This document shows positions 26,930-35,022 of a stretch of DNA of 64,000 nt, piece after piece; the stretch's first letter is position 1; every line of letters begins with the position of its first letter. The translations under genes and the position numbers were made by a program. Origin of the DNA: Rhodococcus sp. ABRD24 (GTDB lineage: Bacteria; Actinomycetota; Actinomycetes; Mycobacteriales; Mycobacteriaceae); assembly GCF_004328705.1 (NCBI RefSeq), contig NZ_CP035319.1, positions 4,588,001-4,652,000 of the forward strand, read 5' to 3'. The notes under the pieces were generated by a model, which saw nothing but the letters and a program-made list of their open reading frames with translations, made no database searches and had not been told where the DNA came from.

Positions 26930-28177
26930 GTGCGTACTGCCCTGGGGAGAAGCTCGACCGTCCGACTGATCGGCGTAGCGGCGGTAGCTGCGCTGGTGAT
27001 CACGGGATGCTCGTCCGACGATTCCGATACCGGGTCGTCCGCGTCGGCCACGACCAGCGCCGCGTCCACGACGGCGATGTTGCAGAAGATCGACGACGCC
27101 GCACTGAACGACATCGTGGCAGGCGTGGCGCAGGACCTTCAAATTCCAGGTGCCGTTGCCATCCTCGAGACCCCTGATGGCAACCTGATGGTCAAGTACG
27201 GCACCGGGACCCGTGGACAGAACTCACCGGTCGACACTGTCGAGCACGTACGTATCGGCTCCAACACCAAAACCATGACCGGCACAGTGATCTTGCAGCT
27301 CACCCAGGAGGGCAAGATTGCGCTGACGGACCCGGTCTCGAAGTTCCGGCCCGATGTGCCCAATGGCGACAACATCACGATCGAGCAGCTGCTGAACATG
27401 CGCAGCGGACTCTTCAACTACACAGAGACCCCGCAACTCAACGAGGCTCTCGACAACGAGCCGCAGAAGCAGTGGAAGCCCGACGAACTGCTGGCGCTCG
27501 CGTTCGCGAATCCGCCGTACTTCCCGCCCGGACAGGGCTACCACTACTCCAATACCAACACCGTGCTGCTCGGACTCATAGCCGAGAATCTGGACAGCAA
27601 GCCGCTGCCCCAAATCTTCCAGTCGCGGCTCTTCGGCCCGCTCGGCCTGACCGGTACTTCGTTCCCCGGTATCGCCGACAGCTCGCTCCCGGCGCCCCAC
27701 CCGCAGGGCTACGTCTACGGGACGAACATGGACACGTTGACCGACCCGGCCTTGCCCGAGGCGATGCAGACCGCGGCGAAGGACGGAACCCTGCTGCCCA
27801 ACGATGTCACCGGCGTCAACCCGTCTTGGGCATGGGCGGCCGGTGCCGGCATTTCGACTGCCGACGACCTCGTCACGTGGGTGCAGGCGCTGGTTGGCGG
27901 GAAGCTGCTCGATGCCGAACTGCAGGAACAGCGCCTCGCCAGCGTGCAGCCGACCGGCCCGGACGAAGGATCTGCTCAATACGGTTGGGGCATGGCGAAA
28001 ATGGGGCCGATGTTCGGCCACACCGGTGAGCTGCCCGGGTTCAATTCGTTCATGGGACACGATCCCGACAACGAGGTGACCCTGGTGGTGTGGACCAACC
28101 TGGCACCGGCCGCGAACGGGCAGGATCCGGCGACCGCCATGGCCAGGCAGATCATCGGCAAGATCTATCCCGCATAG
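26930..28177 (+). CDS. Lipoprotein serine hydrolase (class C beta-lactamase / DD-peptidase-like)
   Basis: A 415-residue exported protein. A GTG start with GGAGG 5 nt ahead opens a signal peptide ending in the lipobox LVITGC. The catalytic SxxK is IGSNTKTM, the Tyr motif is YHYSNTN and the third box is FGHTGELPG. NMRSGLFNYTETPQLNE is typical of D-alanyl-D-alanine carboxypeptidase-like hydrolases. It is anchored outside the membrane and probably acts on peptidoglycan peptides or esters. It stands alone downstream of cobQ. Confidence 0.87.
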   Translation: MRTALGRSSTVRLIGVAAVAALVITGCSSDDSDTGSSASATTSAASTTAMLQKIDDAALNDIVAGVAQDLQIPGAVAILETPDGNLMVKYGTGTRGQNSPVDTVEHVRIGSNTKTMTGTVILQLTQEGKIALTDPVSKFRPDVPNGDNITIEQLLNMRSGLFNYTETPQLNEALDNEPQKQWKPDELLALAFANPPYFPPGQGYHYSNTNTVLLGLIAENLDSKPLPQIFQSRLFGPLGLTGTSFPGIADSSLPAPHPQGYVYGTNMDTLTDPALPEAMQTAAKDGTLLPNDVTGVNPSWAWAAGAGISTADDLVTWVQALVGGKLLDAELQEQRLASVQPTGPDEGSAQYGWGMAKMGPMFGHTGELPGFNSFMGHDPDNEVTLVVWTNLAPAANGQDPATAMARQIIGKIYPA

Positions 28178-28218
28178 GCGTCCGATCGGTCCGTGGCGAT
28201 CGCGTACCGTTTTCAGCC

Positions 28219-28785
28219 ATGGAGTCGACGCGCGTTGAGGTGGTAAACGGGACCTGCAGAGTCCGGATAGGTGGGCCCGAGAGCCGGCACACGGTGCTGC
28301 TTCTTCCGGACGCGGGTGACCCGGCGGACGTCTACGACGCTGTCTGTGCGCGGCTGCACGACTCGGATCTGCGGACGGTCGTCCCCGAGAGCATCGAGGG
28401 CCTGGACGAGTCGTCGATCATCGCGCTACTGGACGAGTTGAAGCTGCCGTGGGTGAACCTGGTGGGCTCCGGCCTCGGTGCCGAACTCGCGTGGTCACTC
28501 GCTTCCCGAACGTTCGGCCGGTTCGCGAGCCTGGTCGTTGCCGACCGCGGCCACCCGGCAGTGCCTGGCGCCGACGGTGTTGTGCGGGACGCGACGTGTC
28601 CGGCCGTGGAACTGCCCACCACTGTTGTCGTGGGCAGTTCGCTCGGGCGGGCATGCGCGGACGCCAGCGGCCGGTTTGCCTACTCCGACTTCCGCGTCGT
28701 CCAGCTCGACGGGGTCGAGAACATCCCGGTATCGGCTGCTCCCGAGCTGGCAACCGAGGTGGTGCTCCGAACCAGCTCCTGGTAG
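28219..28785 (+). CDS. Small alpha/beta-hydrolase-fold protein lacking the nucleophile
   Basis: A 188-residue protein following the alpha/beta hydrolase order: HTVLLLPDAGDPADVYDAV, then WVNLVGSGLGAELAWSLA at the elbow position, then TVVVGSSLG. At the elbow the pattern is G-S-G-L-G, with Gly where the nucleophile should be, and no C-terminal catalytic His is obvious. It is therefore probably non-catalytic or a degenerate family member. It starts 42 bp after the lipoprotein hydrolase. Confidence 0.65.
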   Translation: MESTRVEVVNGTCRVRIGGPESRHTVLLLPDAGDPADVYDAVCARLHDSDLRTVVPESIEGLDESSIIALLDELKLPWVNLVGSGLGAELAWSLASRTFGRFASLVVADRGHPAVPGADGVVRDATCPAVELPTTVVVGSSLGRACADASGRFAYSDFRVVQLDGVENIPVSAAPELATEVVLRTSSW

Positions 28786-28938
28786 CCGCCCGCCGGACCG
28801 CTCGTCGGATGATTGCAACCGTTCGCCGCGGTGCGTGGACGTTCGATTTGTCTGGTGGCCGGCGGGCGCGTTAGCCTCGCCGCACGGGCCCGCCGAATAT
28901 GGCGTGCCGGTTCCCCGTCTTGTCCTGGAAGGACCTCG

Positions 28939-29013
28939 ATGCGCGGCACTGCAGCCACCGCCACCGCGATGCGAATGCGTCGCGCGTGTTGTCGCTGCAT
29001 GCGCGTGAGCTGA
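28939..29013 (+). CDS. Putative Cys-rich leader peptide (24 aa) upstream of the oxygenase-metQNI operon
   Basis: ATG at 28939 with GGAAGGA 5 nt upstream opens a 24-codon frame whose last half is MRMRRACCRCMRVS. Three Cys codons (TGT TGT CGC TGC) and a Met lie near its end, 126 bases before a sulfur-related operon. Short poly-Cys leaders that attenuate sulfur genes are known in mycobacteria. TAGCCT at 28872-28877 could be a -10. The 354-base gap around it has no other gene. Confidence 0.5.
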   Translation: MRGTAATATAMRMRRACCRCMRVS

Positions 29014-29077
29014 GACGAGATCCCCGCGCGACGGTACTCGAACGCCGTCCCGCATCCCCGTGCACATTCTTCCCGCC

Positions 29078-29119
29078 GGGCACCGACATCGTCGCAGCGT
29101 GAATAGTCCGCCGGTGCCC
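29078..29119 (+). promoter_or_regulatory. Hairpin next to the oxygenase ribosome-binding site
   Basis: GGGCACCG (29078-29085) pairs perfectly with CGGTGCCC (29112-29119), and the ribosome site GGGGAAAGG starts 2-3 bases later. Folding could limit access to the start at 29140; an upstream arm GACGG/CCGTC lies just after the leader peptide. Confidence 0.4.
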
Positions 29120-29139
29120 GTGGGGAAAGGACCCGTTCC

Positions 29140-30138
29140 ATGTCCGCCCATTCACTCCCGATCATCGACCTGGAGCATCTCGACGTCGACGCGCTGCGCA
29201 CCGTCACGCACGAGATCGGCTTCTTCTATCTGACCGGTCACGGCATCGACCAGCAGCTCACCGATGCCCTGATCGCCACGGCGCGGGAGTTCTTCGCGCT
29301 GCCCGAGGCCGACAAACTCGAGATCGAGAACAGCAACTCGCCGCACTTTCGCGGATACACCCGGGTCGGCGGCGAGCGCACGCAGGGCTACATCGACTGG
29401 CGCGAGCAGCTCGACATCGGACCCGAGCGGGACGCGGTCGATCCGATCGACCCGTCGCGCCCGTGGGACGTGCTGCACGGCCCCAACCTGTGGCCTACCG
29501 CCGTCCCGCGCCTGCGCGAACTCGCGCTCGGGTGGTCGCTCCAGGCCCAGGACGCCGGCCTGCGGCTGATCCGCGGCTGGGCGCAGTCCCTCGATGCGCC
29601 GGCCGACTTCTTCGACACCGCGTTCGCCGATCCCGATCCGCTGCTCAAGATCGCGCGCTACCCGGGCCACGACGGCTCGGTCACCGACCAGGGCGTGGGC
29701 AGCCACAAGGACGTGGGAGCGCTGACCCTGCTCTACCCGGAGCCCGACAGCACCGGTTTCCAGGTGGAAACAGATGGCGGCTGGCTCGACGTCGCGCCGC
29801 TGCCCGGACACCTGCTGGTGAACATCGGGGAACTGCTGGAGGTCGCTACCGGCGGCTACCTCAAGGCGACGGTGCACCGGGTGCTGCCGCCGCCGGCCGG
29901 CAAGGATCGGGTGTCGCTGCCCTTCTTCCTCAACCCCGGGTACGACCAGGCGCTGCCGGCCATCCCGCTGTCGCCCGAACTCGCGGCCGAGGCTGTCGGC
30001 GTCGGCCCGGACCAGCACGGCGGCACCCTGCACGCCCGCTACGGTCTCAACGCCCTCAAGTCGCGTCTGCGCGCTCACCCCAATGTCACCGAGCGGTACC
30101 ACCGCGACCTGCTCGACCTGCCCGCCCTGCGCGGCTGA
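29140..30138 (+). CDS. 2-oxoglutarate/Fe(II)-dependent oxygenase, isopenicillin-N-synthase-like
   Basis: A 332-residue non-haem iron oxygenase. The iron triad is His189 and Asp191 in GVGSHKDVGAL, plus His246 in ATVHRVLPP; Arg257 and Ser259 (RVSLPFFLNP) are the usual 2-oxoglutarate carboxylate ligands. The N-terminal IDLEHLDVDAL ... GFFYLTGHGI is the DIOX_N domain. It starts an operon with metQ 30 bp downstream. It may oxidise a small sulfur compound or amino acid brought in by MetQNI; the substrate is not evident from sequence. Confidence 0.88.
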   Translation: MSAHSLPIIDLEHLDVDALRTVTHEIGFFYLTGHGIDQQLTDALIATAREFFALPEADKLEIENSNSPHFRGYTRVGGERTQGYIDWREQLDIGPERDAVDPIDPSRPWDVLHGPNLWPTAVPRLRELALGWSLQAQDAGLRLIRGWAQSLDAPADFFDTAFADPDPLLKIARYPGHDGSVTDQGVGSHKDVGALTLLYPEPDSTGFQVETDGGWLDVAPLPGHLLVNIGELLEVATGGYLKATVHRVLPPPAGKDRVSLPFFLNPGYDQALPAIPLSPELAAEAVGVGPDQHGGTLHARYGLNALKSRLRAHPNVTERYHRDLLDLPALRG

Positions 30139-30168
30139 CCAGCTCCACACCACCGGAAGGTACCCCCA

Positions 30169-31002
30169 ATGTTTTTGCGCCGCACCGCTGTTCTTTCCGC
30201 TGCCGCTCTGTTCACCGTGGGTCTAGCCGCCTGCTCCTCGGGCGGTGACGGGGAGACTTTGGTGATCTCCGCGTCCAGCACCCCGCATGTCGAGATCCTC
30301 GAGCACATCGCAAACTCGGGTGCAATGGGTGACGTCAAACTCGACGTCAAGCCGGTCACCGGCGAGATCGACCCCAACGAGCTGCTCGTCGCGGGCGACG
30401 TGCAGGCCAACTACTTCCAGCACGCGCCGTATCTCGCCGACTGGCAGAAGCAGAAGGGCGTGAGCGATCTCGTCGCCGTCGCCGACGTGCACCTCGAGCC
30501 GATGGGCCTGTACTCGGAGAAGATCACCGCCGTCGATCAGCTCGCCGACGGTTCGACCATCGCGCTGCCCAAGGACACCACCAACTTCGCGCGCGGGCTC
30601 TACCTCCTGGAGTCGGCCGGACTGATCCAGATGGACGTCCCGTTCGCCGATGCCGACCTGTCCATCGTCATGCAGAAGAACATCAAGGCCAACCCGAAGA
30701 ACCTGAAGTTCGTCGAGATCGAGCGGTCACAGCTCGCCCGTAACCTCGGGGATCCGCAGATCACCGCCGCGGTCATCAACTCCAACTACGCGATCGAGGC
30801 CGGCCTGACGCCGGCGAAGGACGCGCTGCTGTCGGAGAAGGTCGAGAACAACCCGTTCGCGAACCTGCTCGTCGTTCGCGCCGCCGACCAGAGCGATCCC
30901 GGTATCCAGGCGCTCGCCGAGGCCCTCGAGTCGCCGGAGACCGCCACCTGGATCCAGGAGAACTACTCCGGTTCCGTCGTCCCGGTCCACGCGGCCAGCT
31001 GA
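30169..31002 (+). CDS. metQ: MetQ/NlpA-family substrate-binding lipoprotein
   Basis: A 277-residue lipoprotein. The signal peptide ends in the lipobox VGLAAC, followed by the mature start SSGGDGETLVISAS. The NlpA core includes NYFQHAPYLADWQKQKG, ALPKDTTNFARGLYLLESAG and AVINSNYAIEAGL, all typical of methionine-binding MetQ. Its stop overlaps the metN ATG as TGATG. With metN and metI it makes a complete importer, likely for methionine or a related thioether. Confidence 0.92.
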   Translation: MFLRRTAVLSAAALFTVGLAACSSGGDGETLVISASSTPHVEILEHIANSGAMGDVKLDVKPVTGEIDPNELLVAGDVQANYFQHAPYLADWQKQKGVSDLVAVADVHLEPMGLYSEKITAVDQLADGSTIALPKDTTNFARGLYLLESAGLIQMDVPFADADLSIVMQKNIKANPKNLKFVEIERSQLARNLGDPQITAAVINSNYAIEAGLTPAKDALLSEKVENNPFANLLVVRAADQSDPGIQALAEALESPETATWIQENYSGSVVPVHAAS

Positions 31003-32021
31003 TGATCGCGGTCCGGAACCTGGTCAAGACCTTCCCCGCCGCCGCCGGAGCGGACCCGGTCGCCGCCCTGCGCGGCATCGACCTCGAGATCGCCGAGGGC
31101 GAGATCTTCGGCATCGTCGGTCCGTCCGGCGCGGGCAAGTCCACGCTGATGCGGTGCCTGAACCTGCTCGAGCAGCCCACCAGCGGCAGCATCGTGCTGC
31201 GTGGCGACGACCTGTCGCAGCTCACCGGTGCGGGCCTGCGTCAGGCACGTCGGCGCATCGGAACCGTGTTCCAGCAGTTCAACCTGCTGCACTCGCGGAC
31301 CGTGCGGGCCAACGTCGAGTTCCCGCTCGAGCTGTCCGGTATGGACCGTAAGCAGCGCCGGGCCCGGGCCGACGAGTTGATCGCGCTCGTGGGACTCGCG
31401 GGCAAGGAGAAGGCGTTCCCGTCGCAGCTCTCGGGTGGGCAGCTACAGCGCGTGGGCATCGCCCGCGCGCTGGCGTCCGAACCGGACGTGCTGCTGTGTG
31501 ACGAGGCGACCAGCGCTCTCGACCCCGACACCACCAACCAGGTGCTGGACCTACTTGCGGAACTCAATCGCAAGATCGGGGTCACGGTCGTACTCATCAC
31601 GCATGAGCTCGGCGTGCTCCGGCGGATCTGCACGTCGGCAGCGAGGCTCGAGGACGGCCGGATTGCCGAGACCGGACGGATCCTGGACCTGGTCGCCGAA
31701 CCCGGTTCGGTACTCGGTGCGGCGATCGTCCCGGTCGGCGACGATCCGTCCGCGGGGGACCGCGCCGACACCGCGCTCGTCACCACGATCGGTGACGAGG
31801 CGCACGGGCCGTGGCTTGCGCAACTCGTCCGGAAGCTGGATATCGACATCTCGGTGGTCGGTGGCCGCGTCGAGCAGGTTGCCGGAGTCACCGTCGGGCG
31901 CTTGCGTCTGCGGTTCGGGTCCGACGTGAACCGGGCGGATGTCGAGACGTTCGTGGAATCGCAGCCCGGCACGACGCTGTCGTGGGGCCCGGAGTCCCGG
32001 ATCGAAGGACGAATCGCATGA
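31002..32021 (+). CDS. metN: Methionine ABC transporter ATP-binding protein
   Basis: A 339-residue ATPase. Walker A is GPSGAGKST, the signature LSGGQLQRVGIARAL, Walker B VLLCDEATSALDP and the switch VLITHELGVL. After the ABC domain, about residues 260-335 form the NIL regulatory domain, which lets MetN-type transporters shut off when internal methionine is high. It overlaps metQ before it and metI after it (ATGA). Confidence 0.93.
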   Translation: MIAVRNLVKTFPAAAGADPVAALRGIDLEIAEGEIFGIVGPSGAGKSTLMRCLNLLEQPTSGSIVLRGDDLSQLTGAGLRQARRRIGTVFQQFNLLHSRTVRANVEFPLELSGMDRKQRRARADELIALVGLAGKEKAFPSQLSGGQLQRVGIARALASEPDVLLCDEATSALDPDTTNQVLDLLAELNRKIGVTVVLITHELGVLRRICTSAARLEDGRIAETGRILDLVAEPGSVLGAAIVPVGDDPSAGDRADTALVTTIGDEAHGPWLAQLVRKLDIDISVVGGRVEQVAGVTVGRLRLRFGSDVNRADVETFVESQPGTTLSWGPESRIEGRIA

Positions 32022-32686
32022 ACAAGCTGACTTGGTACGACTCGTTCCCCGAGGTGTGGGACGCTACGCGGGAGACCCTCTACATGGTCTCGATCTCGTT
32101 CGTCCTCACCGTGCTCGGCGGCATCCTGCTAGGCGTCGTACTGTACGTGACATCGCCCGGCGGACTGTGGCCGCAGCGCGCCGTCAACGCCGTGCTCGGC
32201 GCGATCGTCAACGTCTTTCGCTCGTTGCCGTTCCTGATCCTGATGATCGCGCTCATCGGTGTCACCCGGCTGATCGTCGGCACCGCGATCGGCCCGGAGG
32301 CGGCGATCGTTCCGTTGACCATCGGTGCCATCCCGTTCTACGCGCGTGTCGTGGAGGCCGCGTTGCGGGAGGTGCCCGTCGGTCGTATCGAGGCGGGGCA
32401 GGCGATGGGGGCGACCAACCTGCAAATCGTTCGAAAAGTGCTTCTACCGGAATCGGTTTCGTCTTTGGTGGCCGGCGCGACGCTGACTGCGGTGCTGCTG
32501 GTCGGGTACTCGGCCATGGCTGGGGCCATCGGTGGCGGTGGTCTGGGCGATTTCGCAATCGTGTACGGCTACCAACGGTTCAACACACCGGTCCTCTTGG
32601 TCGCGGTCGTCGTCCTCATCGTCGTCGTGCAGATTCTGCAGTCGATCGGCGATCGCGTCGTCCGGGCGCTCGAGCACCGCAGGTAG
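32018..32686 (+). CDS. metI: Methionine ABC transporter permease
   Basis: A 222-residue permease with five predicted membrane spans. The coupling loop EAGQAMGATNLQIVRKVLLP carries the EAA motif. It starts inside the last codons of metN (ATGA overlap), completing the operon of oxygenase, metQ, metN and metI. Confidence 0.93.
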   Translation: MNKLTWYDSFPEVWDATRETLYMVSISFVLTVLGGILLGVVLYVTSPGGLWPQRAVNAVLGAIVNVFRSLPFLILMIALIGVTRLIVGTAIGPEAAIVPLTIGAIPFYARVVEAALREVPVGRIEAGQAMGATNLQIVRKVLLPESVSSLVAGATLTAVLLVGYSAMAGAIGGGGLGDFAIVYGYQRFNTPVLLVAVVVLIVVVQILQSIGDRVVRALEHRR

Positions 32687-32884
32687 GACTCGATCGTGGA
32701 GGGTGGGTGTCGAGCTGGTCGCGGGTCAGGACGATTCGAGTGTCCAGTCGCGGACATCCGCATTGAGTTCACGTGCGGACCTGTGAGCGGAACGGCGAAG
32801 CTTCTTGTTCTCGATGTCTCTGTCTTCTGATCGAATTCGGTTCGCGAAAGCGCTGACATCGGTGCCACTGAAAGCTATACTCGA

Positions 32885-34456
32885 ATGTATGTTCGAAATG
32901 GGGGTTGCTCTCGACACGGCCGATGTTTGCGCGGCATGCATGCGCGGATCGCTCGGGAACAGTTCCTGGAAGTCGATGCGGTGACGGACCTGTTCGAGGC
33001 TCGGTGCGCGGAAGACAGGCGGGCTGGCCGGAACGAGTCCCGTGAAGGCGAGTTCGCGCACGTCGAGGTTGCGGGGATTCTGGGGCTGACGGAGTGGGCG
33101 GCGCAGCGGATGATCGGGCTGGGCTACGAGTTGCGTGTGCGGCTGCATCGGGTTCGGGAGGAGTTCAAGTCGGGCCGGATCGATCTGGCGAAAGCCCATG
33201 CCTTCAACGAGGTACTCGCGAACGTCGCCGACGAACTGTTGGATGCGGTCGAGGAACGCCTGCTGGAGGGCGCGGATCGGGTCTCCACGACGAAGTTGAA
33301 GGCTCGGGCCCGCCGACTGATCGCCAACCTGGACCCCGACGGGGTCGCGGAACGCCGGACGACTGCGGAAGCGGGCCGGGATGTGCGGGTTCTGGCCCGC
33401 GACGACGGACTGACCGATCTCGACGGAATCCTGGCCGCTGTCGGAGGTCGGATCGTATCCGGAAGATTGCGAGCCATGAGCCAGAATGTGTGCGGTCAGG
33501 ATCCGCGGACGATGGCGCAGCGCCGCGCGGACGCGTTGGTCGCGCTTGCGTCCGGGCACACTTGCCTGGACTGCGCGTGCGGTCGCGCCGACTGCACCGC
33601 ACGTCAGGTCGGGAAGATGACCGCGAATGTGCAGGTGCAGATCCTCGTCGGCGTCAGTGCCGCGACTCTGTTGGGCTTCGACGACGCCCCCGGATTCCTG
33701 TTCGGCCACGGACCCATTGACGCCGACCTGGTCCGCGATCTGGCCGCCGACGGCACCTGGAAGCAGGTCCTCACGATCAGCGACAAAGACCGGGAGCGGC
33801 TCACCGCGAACCCGACAGCTGGAACACCCGGGGCGGTCGCCGGGATCGGACGTGCCGGGCCCGCGCCGATGCTCCCACCCACCCGGGCGGCCGCCCGGTA
33901 CCGGGAGACCACCTACACGCCGTCGGACGCGCTCGCGGCCACCATCCGGGTCCGGGACGGGGTGTGCCGGTTCCCGAACTGCACCGTTCCGGCCGCGGCC
34001 TGCGATCTCGACCACACGGTCCCGTTCGACCACGACAGTCCCGGCGCGGGCGGCCTCACCGTCGAGAACAATCTCGCGTGCCTGTGCCGGAAACATCACC
34101 GGCTCAAGACGATCGGGTACTGGTCGGTCTGCCAGTCCGAGGGTGGACGCCTCGACTGGACCGACCCGGCCGGCCACACCATCACCACCCGGCCCGAAGG
34201 CCCGTTCACTCTCGACGGCCTCTACGCCGGCGTGCCCGAGCATGTTCGTGCCCGGCTCGACACCCGCACGCTCGCGAAGCTGAACCGGTCACCCGTCGAG
34301 CAGGAACTCGGGCTTCTCATCGACCTGCACGTCCCACCGGCGCAGCAGGCCGCCTACCGGCAAAGTCGACGCCGTGGTTACCTGCCGCGGCATCCCGACA
34401 AGCGGCGAGAACCGGTCCTCGTCGTCGACTTCGGCGAGGACGACCCGCCCTTCTGA
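32885..34456 (+). CDS. DUF222 / HNH endonuclease-domain protein (13E12-repeat type)
   Basis: The frame is 523 residues. The DUF222 region (about 25-300) includes VAGILGLTEWAAQRMIGLGY, VSTTKLKARARRLIANLDP and the Cys-rich CLDCACGRADC. The C-terminal HNH box is VCRFPNCTVPAAACDLDHTV ... NNLACLCRKHHRLKT with the expected paired Cys and His. The N-terminus is doubtful: MFEMGVALDTADVCAA, typical of the family, lies in another frame from 32889 and would join this one at about 32938 with one extra base. The role of these multi-copy actinobacterial proteins is unsettled. Confidence 0.82.
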   Translation: MYVRNGGCSRHGRCLRGMHARIAREQFLEVDAVTDLFEARCAEDRRAGRNESREGEFAHVEVAGILGLTEWAAQRMIGLGYELRVRLHRVREEFKSGRIDLAKAHAFNEVLANVADELLDAVEERLLEGADRVSTTKLKARARRLIANLDPDGVAERRTTAEAGRDVRVLARDDGLTDLDGILAAVGGRIVSGRLRAMSQNVCGQDPRTMAQRRADALVALASGHTCLDCACGRADCTARQVGKMTANVQVQILVGVSAATLLGFDDAPGFLFGHGPIDADLVRDLAADGTWKQVLTISDKDRERLTANPTAGTPGAVAGIGRAGPAPMLPPTRAAARYRETTYTPSDALAATIRVRDGVCRFPNCTVPAAACDLDHTVPFDHDSPGAGGLTVENNLACLCRKHHRLKTIGYWSVCQSEGGRLDWTDPAGHTITTRPEGPFTLDGLYAGVPEHVRARLDTRTLAKLNRSPVEQELGLLIDLHVPPAQQAAYRQSRRRGYLPRHPDKRREPVLVVDFGEDDPPF

Positions 34457-34491
34457 CTGCGGTCGGTAGTCATCTGTGCCACTCTCTCGAT

Positions 34492-34560
34492 CTAGTTGTT
34501 CTGCCCGAGAGATCCCAGCGAGCTGAGGGAACCGAGAGATCCGAGGGATCCCCCGGAATC
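34492..34560 (-). other. Possible remnant of a secreted-protein C-terminal tail
   Basis: The minus strand reads PDSGGSLGSLGSLSSLGSLG, then QNN and stop. Gly-Ser-Leu repeats also occur in the lipase pseudogene tail at 35020 and the secreted protein at 52392. The sequence that should precede it is now occupied by the opposite-strand gene at 34612, so only a tail, or a chance frame over a GAGATCC-like repeat, remains. Confidence 0.3.
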
Positions 34561-34611
34561 CGGCGCGCCGGGCCCTCGTACGGTCGTGGGTGAGGATCGA
34601 GGGGAGTGGGC

Positions 34612-35022
34612 ATGCTGAATGCCGTTCGGGTGGGGTGGTTTCTGCTGGCGTGGGTCTGTGCGGGGCTGGCGATCCTCGCCGCGACCAGTTCGATGATGCA
34701 GATCACCGCATGTGAACTGGGATATCCGGACGCAGGGATCATGCCCGGTGGCGAATGCGAGCAGTCGATCGTGCGGACCTACGGGCCGCCGATCGTCGCC
34801 GTGCTGGCGATCCCCGCGGTGCTCTGTCTGCTCCCCGCGGCGTTCCCGGAGCGCTTGCTTGCGGGACTGGTCGCGGGAACCCTTGTCGTGGGCTCGTTCG
34901 GGACACTCTTCGCGTCCGCGCCGCTGAGTGTGTTCGGCTTCTTCGTCCCGGCGGCCGTGCTGGCAGTGGCTCTGGCGCTGGGGCACTCCTGGCTGCCCGA
35001 CAGACTCGACGCGCTCAGCTAG
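34612..35022 (+). CDS. Small membrane protein of unknown function
   Basis: A 136-residue protein with four hydrophobic segments: VGWFLLAWVCAGLAILAA, PPIVAVLAIPAVLCLLPAAF, LLAGLVAGTLVVGSFGTLF and VFGFFVPAAVLAVALALG. The first loop holds two Cys (ACELGYPDAG, GECEQSI) that could pair. The ATG at 34612 lies 8 nt after GAGGGGA. Its last codons overlap the convergent lipase pseudogene. No family recognised. Confidence 0.6.
   Translation: MLNAVRVGWFLLAWVCAGLAILAATSSMMQITACELGYPDAGIMPGGECEQSIVRTYGPPIVAVLAIPAVLCLLPAAFPERLLAGLVAGTLVVGSFGTLFASAPLSVFGFFVPAAVLAVALALGHSWLPDRLDALS

Noticed and set aside
28786..29139. A SAM riboswitch or T-box ahead of the metQNI operon
   Set aside because: No SAM-I/SAM-IV core or T-box sequence is recognisable; the Cys-rich leader and the simple hairpin explain the region better.
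32726..34243. A 505-residue minus-strand frame antisense to the DUF222/HNH gene
   Set aside because: It has no recognisable domain and has the composition expected of an antisense shadow; the plus strand carries the HNH box.
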